Source: Apiotrichum sp. Y4204 (lineage: Eukaryota; Basidiomycota; Tremellomycetes; Trichosporonales; Trichosporonaceae). From it: a stretch of DNA of 64,000 bases. Under the pieces are notes generated by a model, which saw only the letters and a list, made by a program, of their open reading frames with translations, searched no databases and was not told where the DNA came from. A program made the translations under genes and the position numbers. Positions 17,315 to 28,691 of the stretch are shown here, piece after piece. The DNA lies in contig JAMYHL010000028.1 of the NCBI GenBank assembly GCA_025531455.1, forward strand, positions 1-64,000, given 5' to 3'. Every line of letters starts with the position of its first letter. The first letter of the stretch is position 1.

Positions 17315-19276
17315 ATGTCGACCCCGATCCTCATTCTCGACAACGGCGCCTACAGCATCAAGGCAGGCGTGTCTGGCGTGGATGCCGAGCCGCGGTAAGT
17401 GGGGACATGAGCGGGGCATCAAATACAAATCCCCACAAGACACCCAAGGCCGTCAAGCCGCGCCCGTCTGACTGTTCCCCTAACGCCAGGCTGTTTCCAA
17501 ACTGCGTCGTGCGCTCCAAGACGGATCGGAGGGTGTACGTCGCCGATGAGATTGACGCGTGTCGGGACCTGAGCGGGATCGCGTACCGGCGGCCATTTGA
17601 GCGCGTAAGCTGCGCCACGGGAGAAGCGCTGACCGCAGGGCATGCTCACGGCCTGGGAGCCGGAGAAGATGGTGTGGGACCACATCTTTGCCCCGGGCGT
17701 AATGGACGTGAGTGGTGGAGCTTATTGCGCACTTTAAAGCTCTTATCTGACACCAGATCAACCCGCCCGAGACGTCGCTGCTCGTCACCGAGCCATACTT
17801 CAACCTTCCGAACATTGCCGAGACGTACGACCAGATGGTGTTTGAGGAATGGGAGTTTGCGAGCTATTACCGCTGTACCCGTGGGTAATTGGAGTCGCTT
17901 TCACTGACAGTCAGCGGCGGCGCTCGTCCCGTACGGCGGCATGTTCAGCAACGAGTCGGACGTCCTCCCAGAGTGCATGATCATCGTGGATGCTGGGTAC
18001 AGCTATACGCATGTCGTGCCGCTGCGGAATGGGGACATTGTGTGGGAGCACGTCAAGCGGTGAGTGACGGGCATGGGGGTGTGTAGCTGCACACAAGGCT
18101 AAATGGCAGGATTGACGTCGGCGGAAAGCTGCTCACGAACCACCTCAAACACCTCATTTCGTTCCGACAGTGGAACATGCTCGACCAGACGCACGTCGTC
18201 AATGCCGTGCGCGAGGCGTGCAGCTATGTCTCGATGGACTGGCGGGGAGATCTGGAGAAGTGCAAGTGAGTCGTGGGAAGGGGCGAGTGCGTGGCTGCAT
18301 CTGGCTACGCCGTTTTGATCTATCAGCCAGTCGAGTTGCACCCGCTCACCTCTGTTCTCCTCCTATCCACACTCGCTGACCGCAGACGCAATCCGAAATC
18401 CAACCCAATTGTGCAGGAGTACGTTCTGCCCGACTTTGGCTCCAAATCCACTTCGCGAACGGGCTACATCCGCTCCGGGCCGAATGCGGCGCCGCCACCA
18501 GAAGAGCTTGTCGAGGAAGACGCTGCGGCTCCGCCGAAACGCCGGCCGCAGGGCGAGGACGAGGAGCAAGTGCTGTGGATGGGCAACGAGCGGTTCTCGG
18601 GCAACGAGCTCCTGTTCCATCCGTCGGACATTGGTGAGCTGGGCCTTTCTCTTTAAGCTGACAGACAGGCATTCCGCAGATGGGGCTACCGGATACGATT
18701 GCGCATGTTATCTCGCAGTTCCCGCCTGAGCTGCAGGGCATGTTCTGGGGACACATTGGAATAGTTGGTGGGCTGGGCAACATTGAGGCCTTGGGAGAGC
18801 GATTGTGAGCTACAATAGGTTGATCGACTCAGCTGACGGCAGGGAGCGCGAGCTGCGCGCGCTGTGTCCGATAGACTACGAGGTGGGAATATACGAGGTC
18901 TTCGAGTGAGTAGGGTGACAACATCTCCGCCGCACACCCTAACACCAGACCGACGGCCGCACCCTACCAGGCAGCCGTGGCGCTGACCTCGAACGACGTC
19001 TACCTCTCCTCCTACCCGATAACGCGGCAGGAATATCAGGAGTCCGGCTCGTCTGCCTGCCGGCGCAAGTTTGGCGGACCAGCATACAGCGTCGACCCGC
19101 CGGGCTTCTCGCGCGACGCCGAGCCCGTCGACGAGCACGAACAGGAGATGCGCTACGCCCTCGGTCTGGACAGTATTCGCGGACGCGGAGGGAAACGCAA
19201 AGAGCAGGAAGAGGTCACGAGCGGGAACTGGGGAGGACGGAGGCGGCGCGCACAGGAGGGCTTTGGGCGGCGGTAA
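17315..19276 (+). CDS. ARP6: Actin-related protein 6 (SWR1 complex subunit), 10 exons
   Basis: Exons are 17315-17394, 17490-17604, 17639-17707, 17757-17880, 17915-18059, 18110-18265, 18386-18633, 18669-18804, 18843-18905 and 18949-19276; their sum is 1,464 nt, 487 residues, with every junction in phase. The protein has the actin fold starts ([25 protein letters not shown]) and the Arp6 hallmarks [29 protein letters not shown] and the late segment with ITRQEYQE and CRRKF. Arp6 helps the SWR1 remodeler deposit H2A.Z. An Arg/Glu-rich C-terminal tail of about 60 residues extends past the usual family end. It starts 263 bp after the RPT6 stop, same strand. Confidence 0.9.
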
Positions 19277-20632
19277 TGGGGAGAGTTGTACTGTGTGTAC
19301 GACCCGGTGCGGCACAAGCGTACGACATACCAGTGCGCTGCGGCACTGGTGTGCGCACCTACATTTACTGCATTTTAATTACGAGTGCCGGCGCTATACT
19401 TGTTCAGTACTCTTCTTCTAGGGCAAGGAGCGATCCCGCACGCTCTGCGGCGACATGACACGGTCATACGGCCACAAACATTGCAACATTGGAAACGCCT
19501 CGACACCGGAATGCAATGCGGCTCTAGGGGGTGGCGTCAGACCGGGCGTCAGACCACGCCGAGAGGTGGAGGGGAGATGTTTCGTGTTTGTGGCCTGTGA
19601 TCCTGTGATCCTCTGACTGCAATCTCACTTTGCTGACTCCTCTGGAAACTGGAAACCGGGCGCGGGATGTGGGCGCGGGATGCAGAAACGCAAGCCGTTG
19701 GCAGTCAAGTACTGGGTGCATGAGAGCTGCAAGAAATTCATGCTGTAGCTGTTCCCGCGATGTTCCTAAGGAAGAGGGTACATTACTGGTTTTGCGAGCA
19801 CCGCTTCGTGCACAGGAACGAGATGGATCTGTTCGAGAGCTGTGGTAGCTGTGATAGCTGTGATAGCTGTGGTAGCTGTGGTAGCTGTGGTAGCTGTGGT
19901 AGCTGCTACAGTGCTGGTCATTGGCCTGGCTTGATGACCATCCTTTGATCCCTGATGGCAGTGGAGGGGAGATGGGGACGGGCAAGCATGATAGAGTTTT
20001 GTGTTTAGTCTGGCGAATGGGGCCAGGCTGGAAGACCAGAGGGCTGATGGGTGGTTAAAAAGAGTTTACGTCACTCTCACGTGGGAATACTCCCGCTCTC
20101 ACCGTGTAGATGATGCGCCCCCCTTCCAGCGCGACGACGTGTCACCGGTGTCACCAACCCAATCATCATTGTAATGACCATGGTTCCCGACCTTTTCTGG
20201 GCACAGCAGCCAAAGATCATCGAGAGGACATCATCGAGAAGAACAGGCAGCCAGCTTGCTCAAACAAAAACGCCTCGTTAATATCCAGCCCCCGTCTCTC
20301 TCCACTTCTGTATTTCCATCTCATCTACCTTCATTATCACCACTTTCACCTCCGCAGCCGTCGTCGCAGCCGTCGCATTCATTCGATTTCCTTCGCTCCT
20401 CAATTGATCATTTACACATTTTCGGGTCCCAGCACCAACCAGCGCGGTTTCAGACCTATTTTGTGTATTCCAGTCGTACCTCCACCACCCACCGGGTACC
20501 CTCCACGCCTCCACGACACTGCACCACGCCGTGGCGTCAACCCCCCTCGAGCAATCTTGCATCTGAAAGCTCTGAAGCTACAACGCTCTTTCGTCACCTC
20601 TCCATCCACCCATCCTTCCACCACTCTCCACG
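19277..20632. other. Intergenic between ARP6 and ERV29; contains a 9-bp tandem repeat
   Basis: No gene is seen. The right third is pyrimidine-rich and is probably the leader of the ERV29 homologue. A minisatellite lies at 19841-19903. Confidence 0.5.
19841..19903 (+). repeat. 9-bp tandem repeat, 7 copies of TGTGRTAGC
   Basis: Seven contiguous units: TGTGGTAGC, two TGTGATAGC, then four TGTGGTAGC. The unit length is a multiple of three and reads as Ser-Tyr-His on the minus strand, but no surrounding gene structure supports translation. Confidence 0.9.
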
Positions 20633-21992
20633 ATGTCGCAGCGCATCCACCTGAACCCCAACCGCCAGCCGCCGAACGCCAACATGGGCATGGGCATGAA
20701 CATGGGCTACGCGGGGCCGTCGTACACCCCCGACGCGATCAGCGGGCAGCAGAAGCGCAGCGACAACGAAATCGTCGCCAAGATCCAGGACGTCGCGGGC
20801 AAGATTGAGGATGCGATCGAGACGCACTCGCAGGTGAGGAGAAGAGCGTAGAAAGGATATTACGGGTCCGAGGGCGGCGTCCGTTCCGCATCCCGCATCC
20901 ACTCTGGCACCCAATCCATCGCTCGGCGCAGCGCTGACGGCAGCCCATCCGGCCTTACATCCCCGCATTGGCGCGCTTCCTCATCGTCGTCACCTTCCTC
21001 GAGGGTAAGTCGCGCCGATGGCAGCTACGGATTCCGTTGTCTTCTAGCTGCCGGATCGGGCCTTCCTCGCTGACTCCCAGATGCCCTCCGCATCATGACC
21101 CAGTGGAGGGACCAGCTGTGGTACATTAACAAGTGAGTGCGCACGTGTAGGGATGCATGGCGCTTCCGAGTCCTCCATGCGGGGCACAGCTGACACGCAG
21201 GCACCGCGGCGTCCCCTCTGGCCTTAGCCACCTCTTCCTGCTTGTCAACGTTGTTGTGAGTAGCTACATAGTGCTGAGTCCTGCAGCTGCTGACCGCAGG
21301 CCATGCTTGCCGGCTCGTACGGCGTCATCGCCAAAAAGTACCCGGAGTACTCGGTCGGCGCGCTCTTTGGTGTTGTCGTGATCCAGGGTATCGGGTACGG
21401 TCTCCTCTTCGACCTCTCGTTCTTCCTCCGCAACCTCTCGGTTGTCGGTGGCCTCCTCATGGTCCTCTCCGACTCGCTCGCCAACAAGCGGAGCGCCATC
21501 TTTGCCGGCCTCCCGTCCATCAGCGAGACCGACCGCCGCAAGTAGTAAGTCAGGCCGTTTATCTCGCATGTCGCATGTTGCTTAGCATTCTGCAACTTGC
21601 CTCGCATCGCGAGAGAGCTACTCCTCATGGCCCCGCTAACGCCCAGCTTCCAGCTCGCCGGCCGCGTTCTCCTCATCTTCCTCTTCATCGGCTTTGTCTT
21701 CCAGGGCCAGTGGTCGTTTGGCCGTGTCGTCGTGTCGCTGATCGGCTTTGTCGCGTGCGTCATGGTCGCGGTCGGCTTCAAGGCCAAGTGGTCTGCGGCC
21801 TTCCTCGTCACGCTGCTCTCGATTTTCAACGTGCTCATCAATAACTGGTGGAGCGTGCACGAGGCGCACCCGCAGCGCGACTTCCTCAAGTACGACTTTT
21901 TCCAGACGCTCTCGATTGTCGGCGGCCTCATCCTCCTCGTCAACATGGGTCCTGGCGGCCTCTCGGTCGACGAGAAGAAGAAGGTCTACTAG
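20633..21992 (+). CDS. ERV29: Erv29/SURF4 family ER cargo receptor, 6 exons
   Basis: Exons 20633-20833, 20944-21004, 21081-21132, 21201-21255, 21300-21544 and 21647-21992 give 319 residues. After a Met/Gly/Asn-rich cytosolic N-terminus comes the conserved start of the family (ARFLIVVTFLEDALRIMTQW), followed by several hydrophobic spans. The WSVHEAHPQRDFLKYDFFQTLSIVGGLILLVNMGPG block near the C-terminus is typical of SURF4/Erv29. The protein ends in KKVY, a KKXX di-lysine signal for COPI retrieval to the ER. Erv29 loads soluble secretory cargo into COPII vesicles. All five introns have GTRNG donors and in-phase junctions. Confidence 0.92.
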
Positions 21993-22293
21993 CGGCCACG
22001 ACGCGTATCGGAGATCTGTCGTCCCGCAACAACATATACTCCCCATCCATTGAATGCATGTTTTGCTAGAGCCTTGTGGGTTAGCGAGTGGGAGAACCAC
22101 AACAGGCAAGGCGGGCCGGGGCAGGGTAGAGAAGTACAGGACAGGGGCATGACAGGTTGCAAGTGCATGTTTACGCAGGTACATGTGATTTACAGGGTTA
22201 CACGGGGGCATGAAAGGAAAGGGGTGGTCTGTGATATGGAAAAAGTATAACGCAACGCGCTCCGCGCTCCTCGCTCCTCTTCCTCGCTCCACT

Positions 22294-23358
22294 CTACTCG
22301 ACATCCATCGCCTCGTCCTCAACCGCCGCCTCGACCGCATCGAGCTTGGCCCAGTCCTCGGCGCGCCACACCATGTCCTCCCAGTGCTGGCTTCCGTACC
22401 CGTGCGCCGTCTCGATCCCGCCGTCGTAGCAGTTCATCGCCGCCTCCTCCTCTTCTGCCGCCGCCTCCGCCGCTTCCGCTGCGGCCGCTTCGCGCGCCCA
22501 CATATCCTCCATGTCATCGGTATCCATGCCCTCCAGCTGTGCGCACAGCGCGTTCTCCTCGGCTGCGAGCGCGTCCAGCTCGTCCGCCCAGAACTCGATG
22601 CCCTCGCCGTCGTACCGCGCCAGAGAGTGTTGTTCGCGTCGTCGCTGCAGGACCATCAGGCGGCGAAATATCTGGAGTCAGTGGGAAGAAGGGGGGAAGG
22701 ATGATGAGAAGTACTGTGGGGGCCAAGACGGGATCACCGCAAGTGGTGCGCGCACGGACGAGCGCGACTAGATTGATGCCCTGGTCCAACTTCGCACAGA
22801 GCCGCTCAGTGGCTGTCGCGCCGCAGTCACGGCGCTCCATCCCGACCCGCATGAGACTGGTGGACTCACCTCTTCGTCATCAGCCTGGGCCTGGCGCTCG
22901 GCCTCGGCCTCGTCGTCGTCATAGTCCGCCATACCGCGGCGGCGAAGGAGATCCGAGTCGCGTGCGGCCTTGCGGCGCTCGCGGTCCACCATGCGGCGCT
23001 GTAGGCGATCGCGCCACATGGCCGTCTGGGTTGGTGTCCCGCCGTCGCCGAACACGTCGGGGGAAGATGGGGCGGATGACGAGGGGCGGGGGCGGCGCGC
23101 GGCGAGCGAGCTGGCGGGCGTCGTGCGCTGATACCGCGGCGAGAGGGGGAACGCCGGGACGCGGGGGTGGGACGGCCCGGGCGAGCTGCCATTGTGGAAG
23201 CGGGGGAGGGACGATTTGATGGGTGTTGGGGAGGAGAGGGGCGGAGAGGACGAGCGCTGCGCGTGCGCGTGCGAGTGCGGGGTTGGGTGCGGGTGGTGCG
23301 GGTTGAGCGGGGAGGACGAGTGGGGCATGTGGCGTGGCGAGGAGAGGTATGTGAGCAT
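22294..23358 (-). CDS. Unknown protein, Pro/Ser-rich N-terminus and acidic C-terminus
   Basis: Exons 23358-22870 and 22671-22294 join in phase 0 to give 288 residues. The frame is open to an ATG at 23556, but the extra 66 codons look like an untranslated leader, so 23358 is preferred. The N-terminal half is disordered. Residues about 115-160 form a highly charged helix (RDRLQRRMVDRERRKAARDSDLLRRRG, then an acidic run). Exon 2 is Glu/Ala-rich with a Trp-containing end (WEDMVWRAEDW). The 198-nt intron is long for this genome and contains a 35-codon open stretch, so a small middle exon may be missed. I recognise no family. It is convergent with ERV29 and divergent from PDS5. Confidence 0.6.
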
Positions 23359-24078
23359 TGTCGACCGCGGGATGGATGGCGAGGAAGAGGGGGATGGTTG
23401 GGATGGGAATGGCGATGAAGAATGGACGCGGTGGCTGGACGTTCTTCGGTACACGGTACGCGGAGTGGTGGTAGTGTAATGTGGGAGAAATGAGGGGAGG
23501 ACCACCAGGTTTTGTTTATTTTTATGGGAGCGCGTCTGGAGGAGAGGCTGGGACATGACAAGGGGGGTGAGCGTGGGAGAGCTAGGAGTTGTATTCAGAC
23601 AGTCGAATTGTAATGAACAAAAAACCTTATTAGGACTAGATGGTAAACATTCTGCTATTACCCGCCAGGGGTGTTTGTTTGTTCAAAGGTCAAAAGGGAC
23701 GCGTTTTATTTGATCCCGCTCGCACCCATAGAAATGACGCGTCTGGCATGTTCACAGGGCAACCAGCGCACAGCCGGCACCGGCAGGGCCAGGCAGGGCA
23801 GGTAGGGCCATCAGAACGCGCGAAGTGATGCCCAGTCCAGTCACCTGTGCGTGCGCACAACTGGTCTTCCCTCACGCGGGTTCTTCCTTCCCTCTCTACT
23901 TATTGCGTTTGCCACAATAACAACAATCTGAACCCACAGCTGGATACCAGAAGTTGTGGATTTCAACGTCTGTGACACTCTCATCTCTCTCTTTCTCTCC
24001 TCTTCCCATTCACATCCCCTGTCCTCCATCCATCCACCACCACTACCCGATCCCTTCGCGCACCGCGCATCGCTCACG

Positions 24079-27000
24079 ATGCCTCCCCGCGCGCAAGACA
24101 AGCTCGACTTTAACGAAAAACTCATCCAGTCGGGCAAGGGCGGCGGGACGGATGCGCTCCTCAAGCGGCTCAAGGTGCGTGCAGAGTGGAGGCCAAGGGG
24201 GATGATGAGGTGGTATTGTCGCCGCTCAAGTAGAGACAGTGCTTACTCCAGACCCTTCACACCAAACTCGAGGCCCTCGACCAGGACACTGTCGATCTCA
24301 AGACGGTGCACAAGGTCACGAAGCAGCTCATTGACAAGGTCATCCTGCATCACAAAGAGTGGGTATTAGCGCGAGGATGCGGGGTCGCGGGAGCACGGAC
24401 ACACCGGTCGGCGGCGAGATGTAACCCACAGCCGCAGACCTGCTCCATCGCGCCCGCTCGCCTCGCGCACTTGTAATGACTTCGCTTACACGCAGTCGCG
24501 GCGTAAAGGCCTATGCTGCCTGTTGCCTCGCCGATGTCCTCCGCGTCTACGCGCCGGATGCGCCGTACAATGCCGACCAGCTGCGCGACATCTTCCAGTT
24601 CTTTGTCGTGCAGCTCACCACCAACCTCAAGCTTTCCCCCAGCACGACGCGTCCGCTCGGTCCCAGCAAACGTGGAAACGACAGCCAGAGCCAGAGCACA
24701 CTCACCTCCAACACGCGCATCACGGAGATTCCGTACTATGCGCAATACGTGTACCTCATCGAGAACCTCGCGAACATCAAGAGTGTCGTACTGATAGTCG
24801 ATGTCCCCGGAGCAGACGACCTCATCACGACCTACTTTGAGAGCTTTGCCGAGGCCGCGCGCTCCGACATGAACAAGCAGCTGTGGACCTCCATAGTCAC
24901 CATTCTTTCCGAGGTCCTCGCAGAAGCTGAAACGGTGCCCGTGGGAGTCATCAACTGCATCCTGAACGAGTATGAGACGCATGGCTCGGTAAGTGCACCG
25001 TCAGACCGACCGACTGACAGCAGTCAAAGGACACACCGTCATTCCAACTGATCGTCGATGTGTGTAACCGCTGCGCAGTAAAGTTGCAGCGCCCAATCTA
25101 TGCGGTGAGTCGACCCACTCTCTCCATATCACTGATGGCAGCACTTCTCCGACATCCAGCTCGAACACGGCCGCGATCCAACGCCAGCCGACACCAAGAT
25201 CCTCCAAGAGTCCCACGAAATGATCCTTACCATCTTCCGCAGTGCGCCGAATATGCTCATGTTACTCATCCCGCTTCTCGAGGAGAATCTGCGCGCAGCG
25301 GATGCGACCGTGCTGCGCGAGACGACCACGCAGACACTTGGCACCATGTTTGGAGAAAGGCCACGCGTCGGAGACGGTGTCGTCGACCTCGCGCGTTCAT
25401 ATCCTACAACATGGGAGGCGTGGCTGGGTCGGAGAGTCGACAGGGCCATAACGGTTCGTCTGGCGTGGATCGAGGCGACTCGGAAAATCCTTATCAACCA
25501 CCCCGAGCGCAAACAGCTGGAGCGTGAGTTTGACGTCCCCCTGCGGCTTCTGACTCGCAGCTCTTCTCATGGACCGTGTGCAGGACTCTGATGAGCGTGC
25601 GCGTGCCGCGATCTGCAATGTGATCGGCAGCCTCGACTACGAGACCGCTCTGCACCACATCAGCGACGCCTTACTGCACGAAATTGGATTACGCATGAGT
25701 GATAAGAAGAGTGTTGTGCGCGAAGCGGCCGTCACTGCCCTCGCCAGGCTATGGGGGTTGGCACAGTCGGAAATGTGGGTATTTTCGAGCTGAATAGCGG
25801 GAAGCTGACGTGCAGTGAGGCCCACGACCCTATCGCGGTTGAAAAGTTTGCGTGGATCCCGCAGGAGATGCTACAAGCCCTGCAGCGCGCCCAGGGTGCT
25901 GAGGCCAAGTGAGTCTAACCACACATGCAGGCCGTTAACACGCAGAACCCAGATCTCTGTCGCCTTCAAGACCCACGTTCTGCCGTTACCGTCCAAGGTG
26001 GACGACGAGCAGGCTTGGGTTGATCGTTTCCTTCTCGTGGCCACGCGGCTCGACGAGTTTGGCCTCAAAGCTCTTGACAAACTGACTGGCATTTACGGGT
26101 TTGCCAAGGGCTCATCGCCGTACGGCGCCTTCATTAGGTTGTGTGAACAGAACAACGGCGGTGTGATCGAGCACAACGAGCAGGCCGTCAAGGAGGGCTT
26201 GTCGTTCGTCATTGACGCAATCACGCGTGCAAACTTTGGCGAGCACGAGAAGCCACGCAAGGATCTGGAGATGTTTGCGGCCGCAAACGAGCCCCGCCTG
26301 TACAAGCTGTTTGACGTGATAACGGACCCGCAGTCTGATCTGCGTGCTATCGTAAAGAGCAGAAACGAGCTCCTCCGTCGCATCGAGCAGTCGCACACGA
26401 GCATCTTGGCCACGTTCACCGTCGTCATCGACGCCGCGGCGTGGAGCGTCATCAACCAGTCGTCCATTCCAGGTCTTATCAAGCGTCTCCAGAAGCCGGA
26501 AGGAGTGCTGCCGGAGCGCACGGCAGATGTTGCCGCGCACTACCTGACCCTCATCTCAAAACACTGCGCGCCGATGTACAGGAGCCATACTGCCGAGCTG
26601 GTAATCATCATCAACGACAAGAGGAACAGCCGTTTGGTCGAAGTCGGCCTTCAAGCGCTCTCCGCAGTGTGTAAATGGAAGACTGAGAACGCACCTGCTC
26701 AGAAGAGTGTTGTTGAGCGGGCCAGGAGCTTGGCACTGACCGGCACCCCGCGGCAGGCCAAGTTTGCCACGCGGTTCCTCGTCTTCTGCAAGGACGCCAA
26801 TGCGGCCCCTGACTTGCTCTCTGTGGGTAGAAATTGAGAGAGATAAAGCTGATCAATAGGAAGTTGCAGACGAGCTCGGGACAGCTGATGACGAAGCGCT
26901 CCTCCCGCTTCTCCGGTCAGCATCGGAGCTGGCATTCTCCGCCCCACAAGTGTTTATCACCCGCGCTCAGGACATTGTTTCCTTTGTGCAGGACTCCCTT

Positions 27001-28691
27001 ATGCCCTCACGGTCGCCTTCAGCTGTGAGTTATCGATGGTTAGAACCTGACTGACAGTCAGGACGAGGCTGACGATCACTGGGTGGACGAGGACCAGCTC
27101 GAGCCGCGCGACCGTGCAAAAGTCATCGGTATGCGTGTGCTCACGCACGCTTGTCTTGGACGCGGCCGGGACGACGATGCGGAGGGGTTCGCGGCGCCAA
27201 TTCTCAACTTCTTTGCCGATGTGCTTGCGCGCAGTGGCATGATCAGCGACGAGACGCAGGAGGGGTGAGTCCGGGTGGTGCATGCGGCACATCTAACATT
27301 CCAGAGGACAAGCTCGAGTTCACATCCGACTGCGGGCCGCGCTGTGCCTGATCAAGCTTGCGGGTCGTCGTGCGTTTGACAGGGCAATCACGCCGTACTT
27401 TACCGAGGTTGCGTTCATGATGCAGGACCCGATCTTCATGGTCCGCCACCGCATGCTTCAGAAGCTCGGTGAGGTCCTGGTGGGCCAGCGCCTGCTACCG
27501 CGGTGGAACCTCCTCCCGATCCTCGTGGCCATTGACCCCGAGTCGGACAATATCTTGCTGGTGAGCGTTGTGCGATCGCGATAGTGTCGATCAAATCTCC
27601 TCGATCTGTCACCGAGATCCGCTAACCACTAGGCGCGGAGTATCATGGGAATGGTCGTGCGCGCAGCCTCGACCTATCGAACCGAGGACCGCATAGACCG
27701 CATCGAGATGCCTCTTGCGAGGCTGTTGCACCTGCTGGCGCTGCACCCGGACCTCGACTGGCAAGACAATGACAGCCTCAAGGACATTGCGCGCTTTATC
27801 GAGCTGTTCGCCGACTGCATTGCGCACCGGGACAACATTCCGCTCCTGTACACGATTGCAAACAAGCTCAAGACCGTGTCGATTGCTGGCGAAAAGATTG
27901 ACCAGGACAAGCTGATGCTATTCACACACGAACCGGAGAATGACCAGCTAGATGTGGACTCGCCGACTATCGTGGGTGGCAACTTCGTGGCTTCAACTGA
28001 CATTTAGAATCTGTACAAGATGAGCGAGATGGCGTTGATCATTCTCCGCACGCGGGCGCAGCAGCATCAATGGCCGGTGTCCGTATACCCAGGGAAGATC
28101 AAGCTGCCGTCTGATATCTTCCACAATCTGCCCTCGCCGAAGATTGCGCAGATTGTTGCGCGGCGGACGTTCCTGCCTGACGAGGCTGACTGGGTCAAAC
28201 AGCTTGGCAAGAAGGCTGCTCCAGTGGTGAGTCGAGGAACTGCTCCATCAACTGACATTCAGCGGCGGCAGCCTGCAGAGCCGAGGTCGCCGCGTGAGCG
28301 GGAGCCCCGCGAGCGAAAGCGTAAGGCGCGGGCAACGAATGGGCCCAAGGCGCAGCGCAAGAAACGGCGGTCATCTGGGCGAGACCTCACAGAGGACGAG
28401 GAGAGCGAGGAGAGCGAAATCGAGAGCGACGAGGATGAGTCGGTGGACGAAGCAGCGACGTCATCGGATGACGACGAGATGGACGGGGCTGAAGCGGAGG
28501 CTGTGATGGGCCGCGGGGGGCGGCGAAGCGCAAAGGTGAGTGTTGGCGCCGAGAGCCTTGGCTATTTTGTGCTAACCCACTAGACCAAGGCGCGCAAGGC
28601 GGTGAAGCGGAGGCGCAAGGTCAAGCCGTCACCAAAGAAGCATGTGGACCCTGACGAGTCGTCCGAGCTCAGCGAGTTGAGTGACGAGTAG
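24079..28691 (+). CDS. PDS5: Sister chromatid cohesion protein Pds5, 15 exons
   Basis: Exons: 24079-24174, 24252-24358, 24496-24988, 25024-25104, 25142-25523, 25561-25774, 25816-25908, 25946-26822, 26860-27024, 27062-27264, 27305-27560, 27633-27971, 28008-28226, 28263-28535 and 28584-28691. The sum is 3,906 nt (1,301 residues) with phases consistent throughout. The N-terminal Pds5 signature is present (LLKRLKTLHTKLEALDQD; RGVKAYAACCLADVLRVYAPDAPY), followed by HEAT-like helical repeats over about 1,000 residues. The last 150 residues are basic and acidic low complexity ending in SSELSELSDE, as usual for chromatin-bound Pds5. Pds5 binds Scc1/Wapl to control cohesin loading and release. The exon 4 acceptor is ambiguous by three bases (25021 or 25024). 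Confidence 0.93.

Noticed and set aside
22672..22869. Possible extra exon inside the 198-nt intron of the unknown gene (open stretch with ERLCAKLDQGINLVALVRA)
   Set aside because: No pair of good donor and acceptor sites keeps the phase with both neighbours, so the two-exon model was kept, with the doubt noted.
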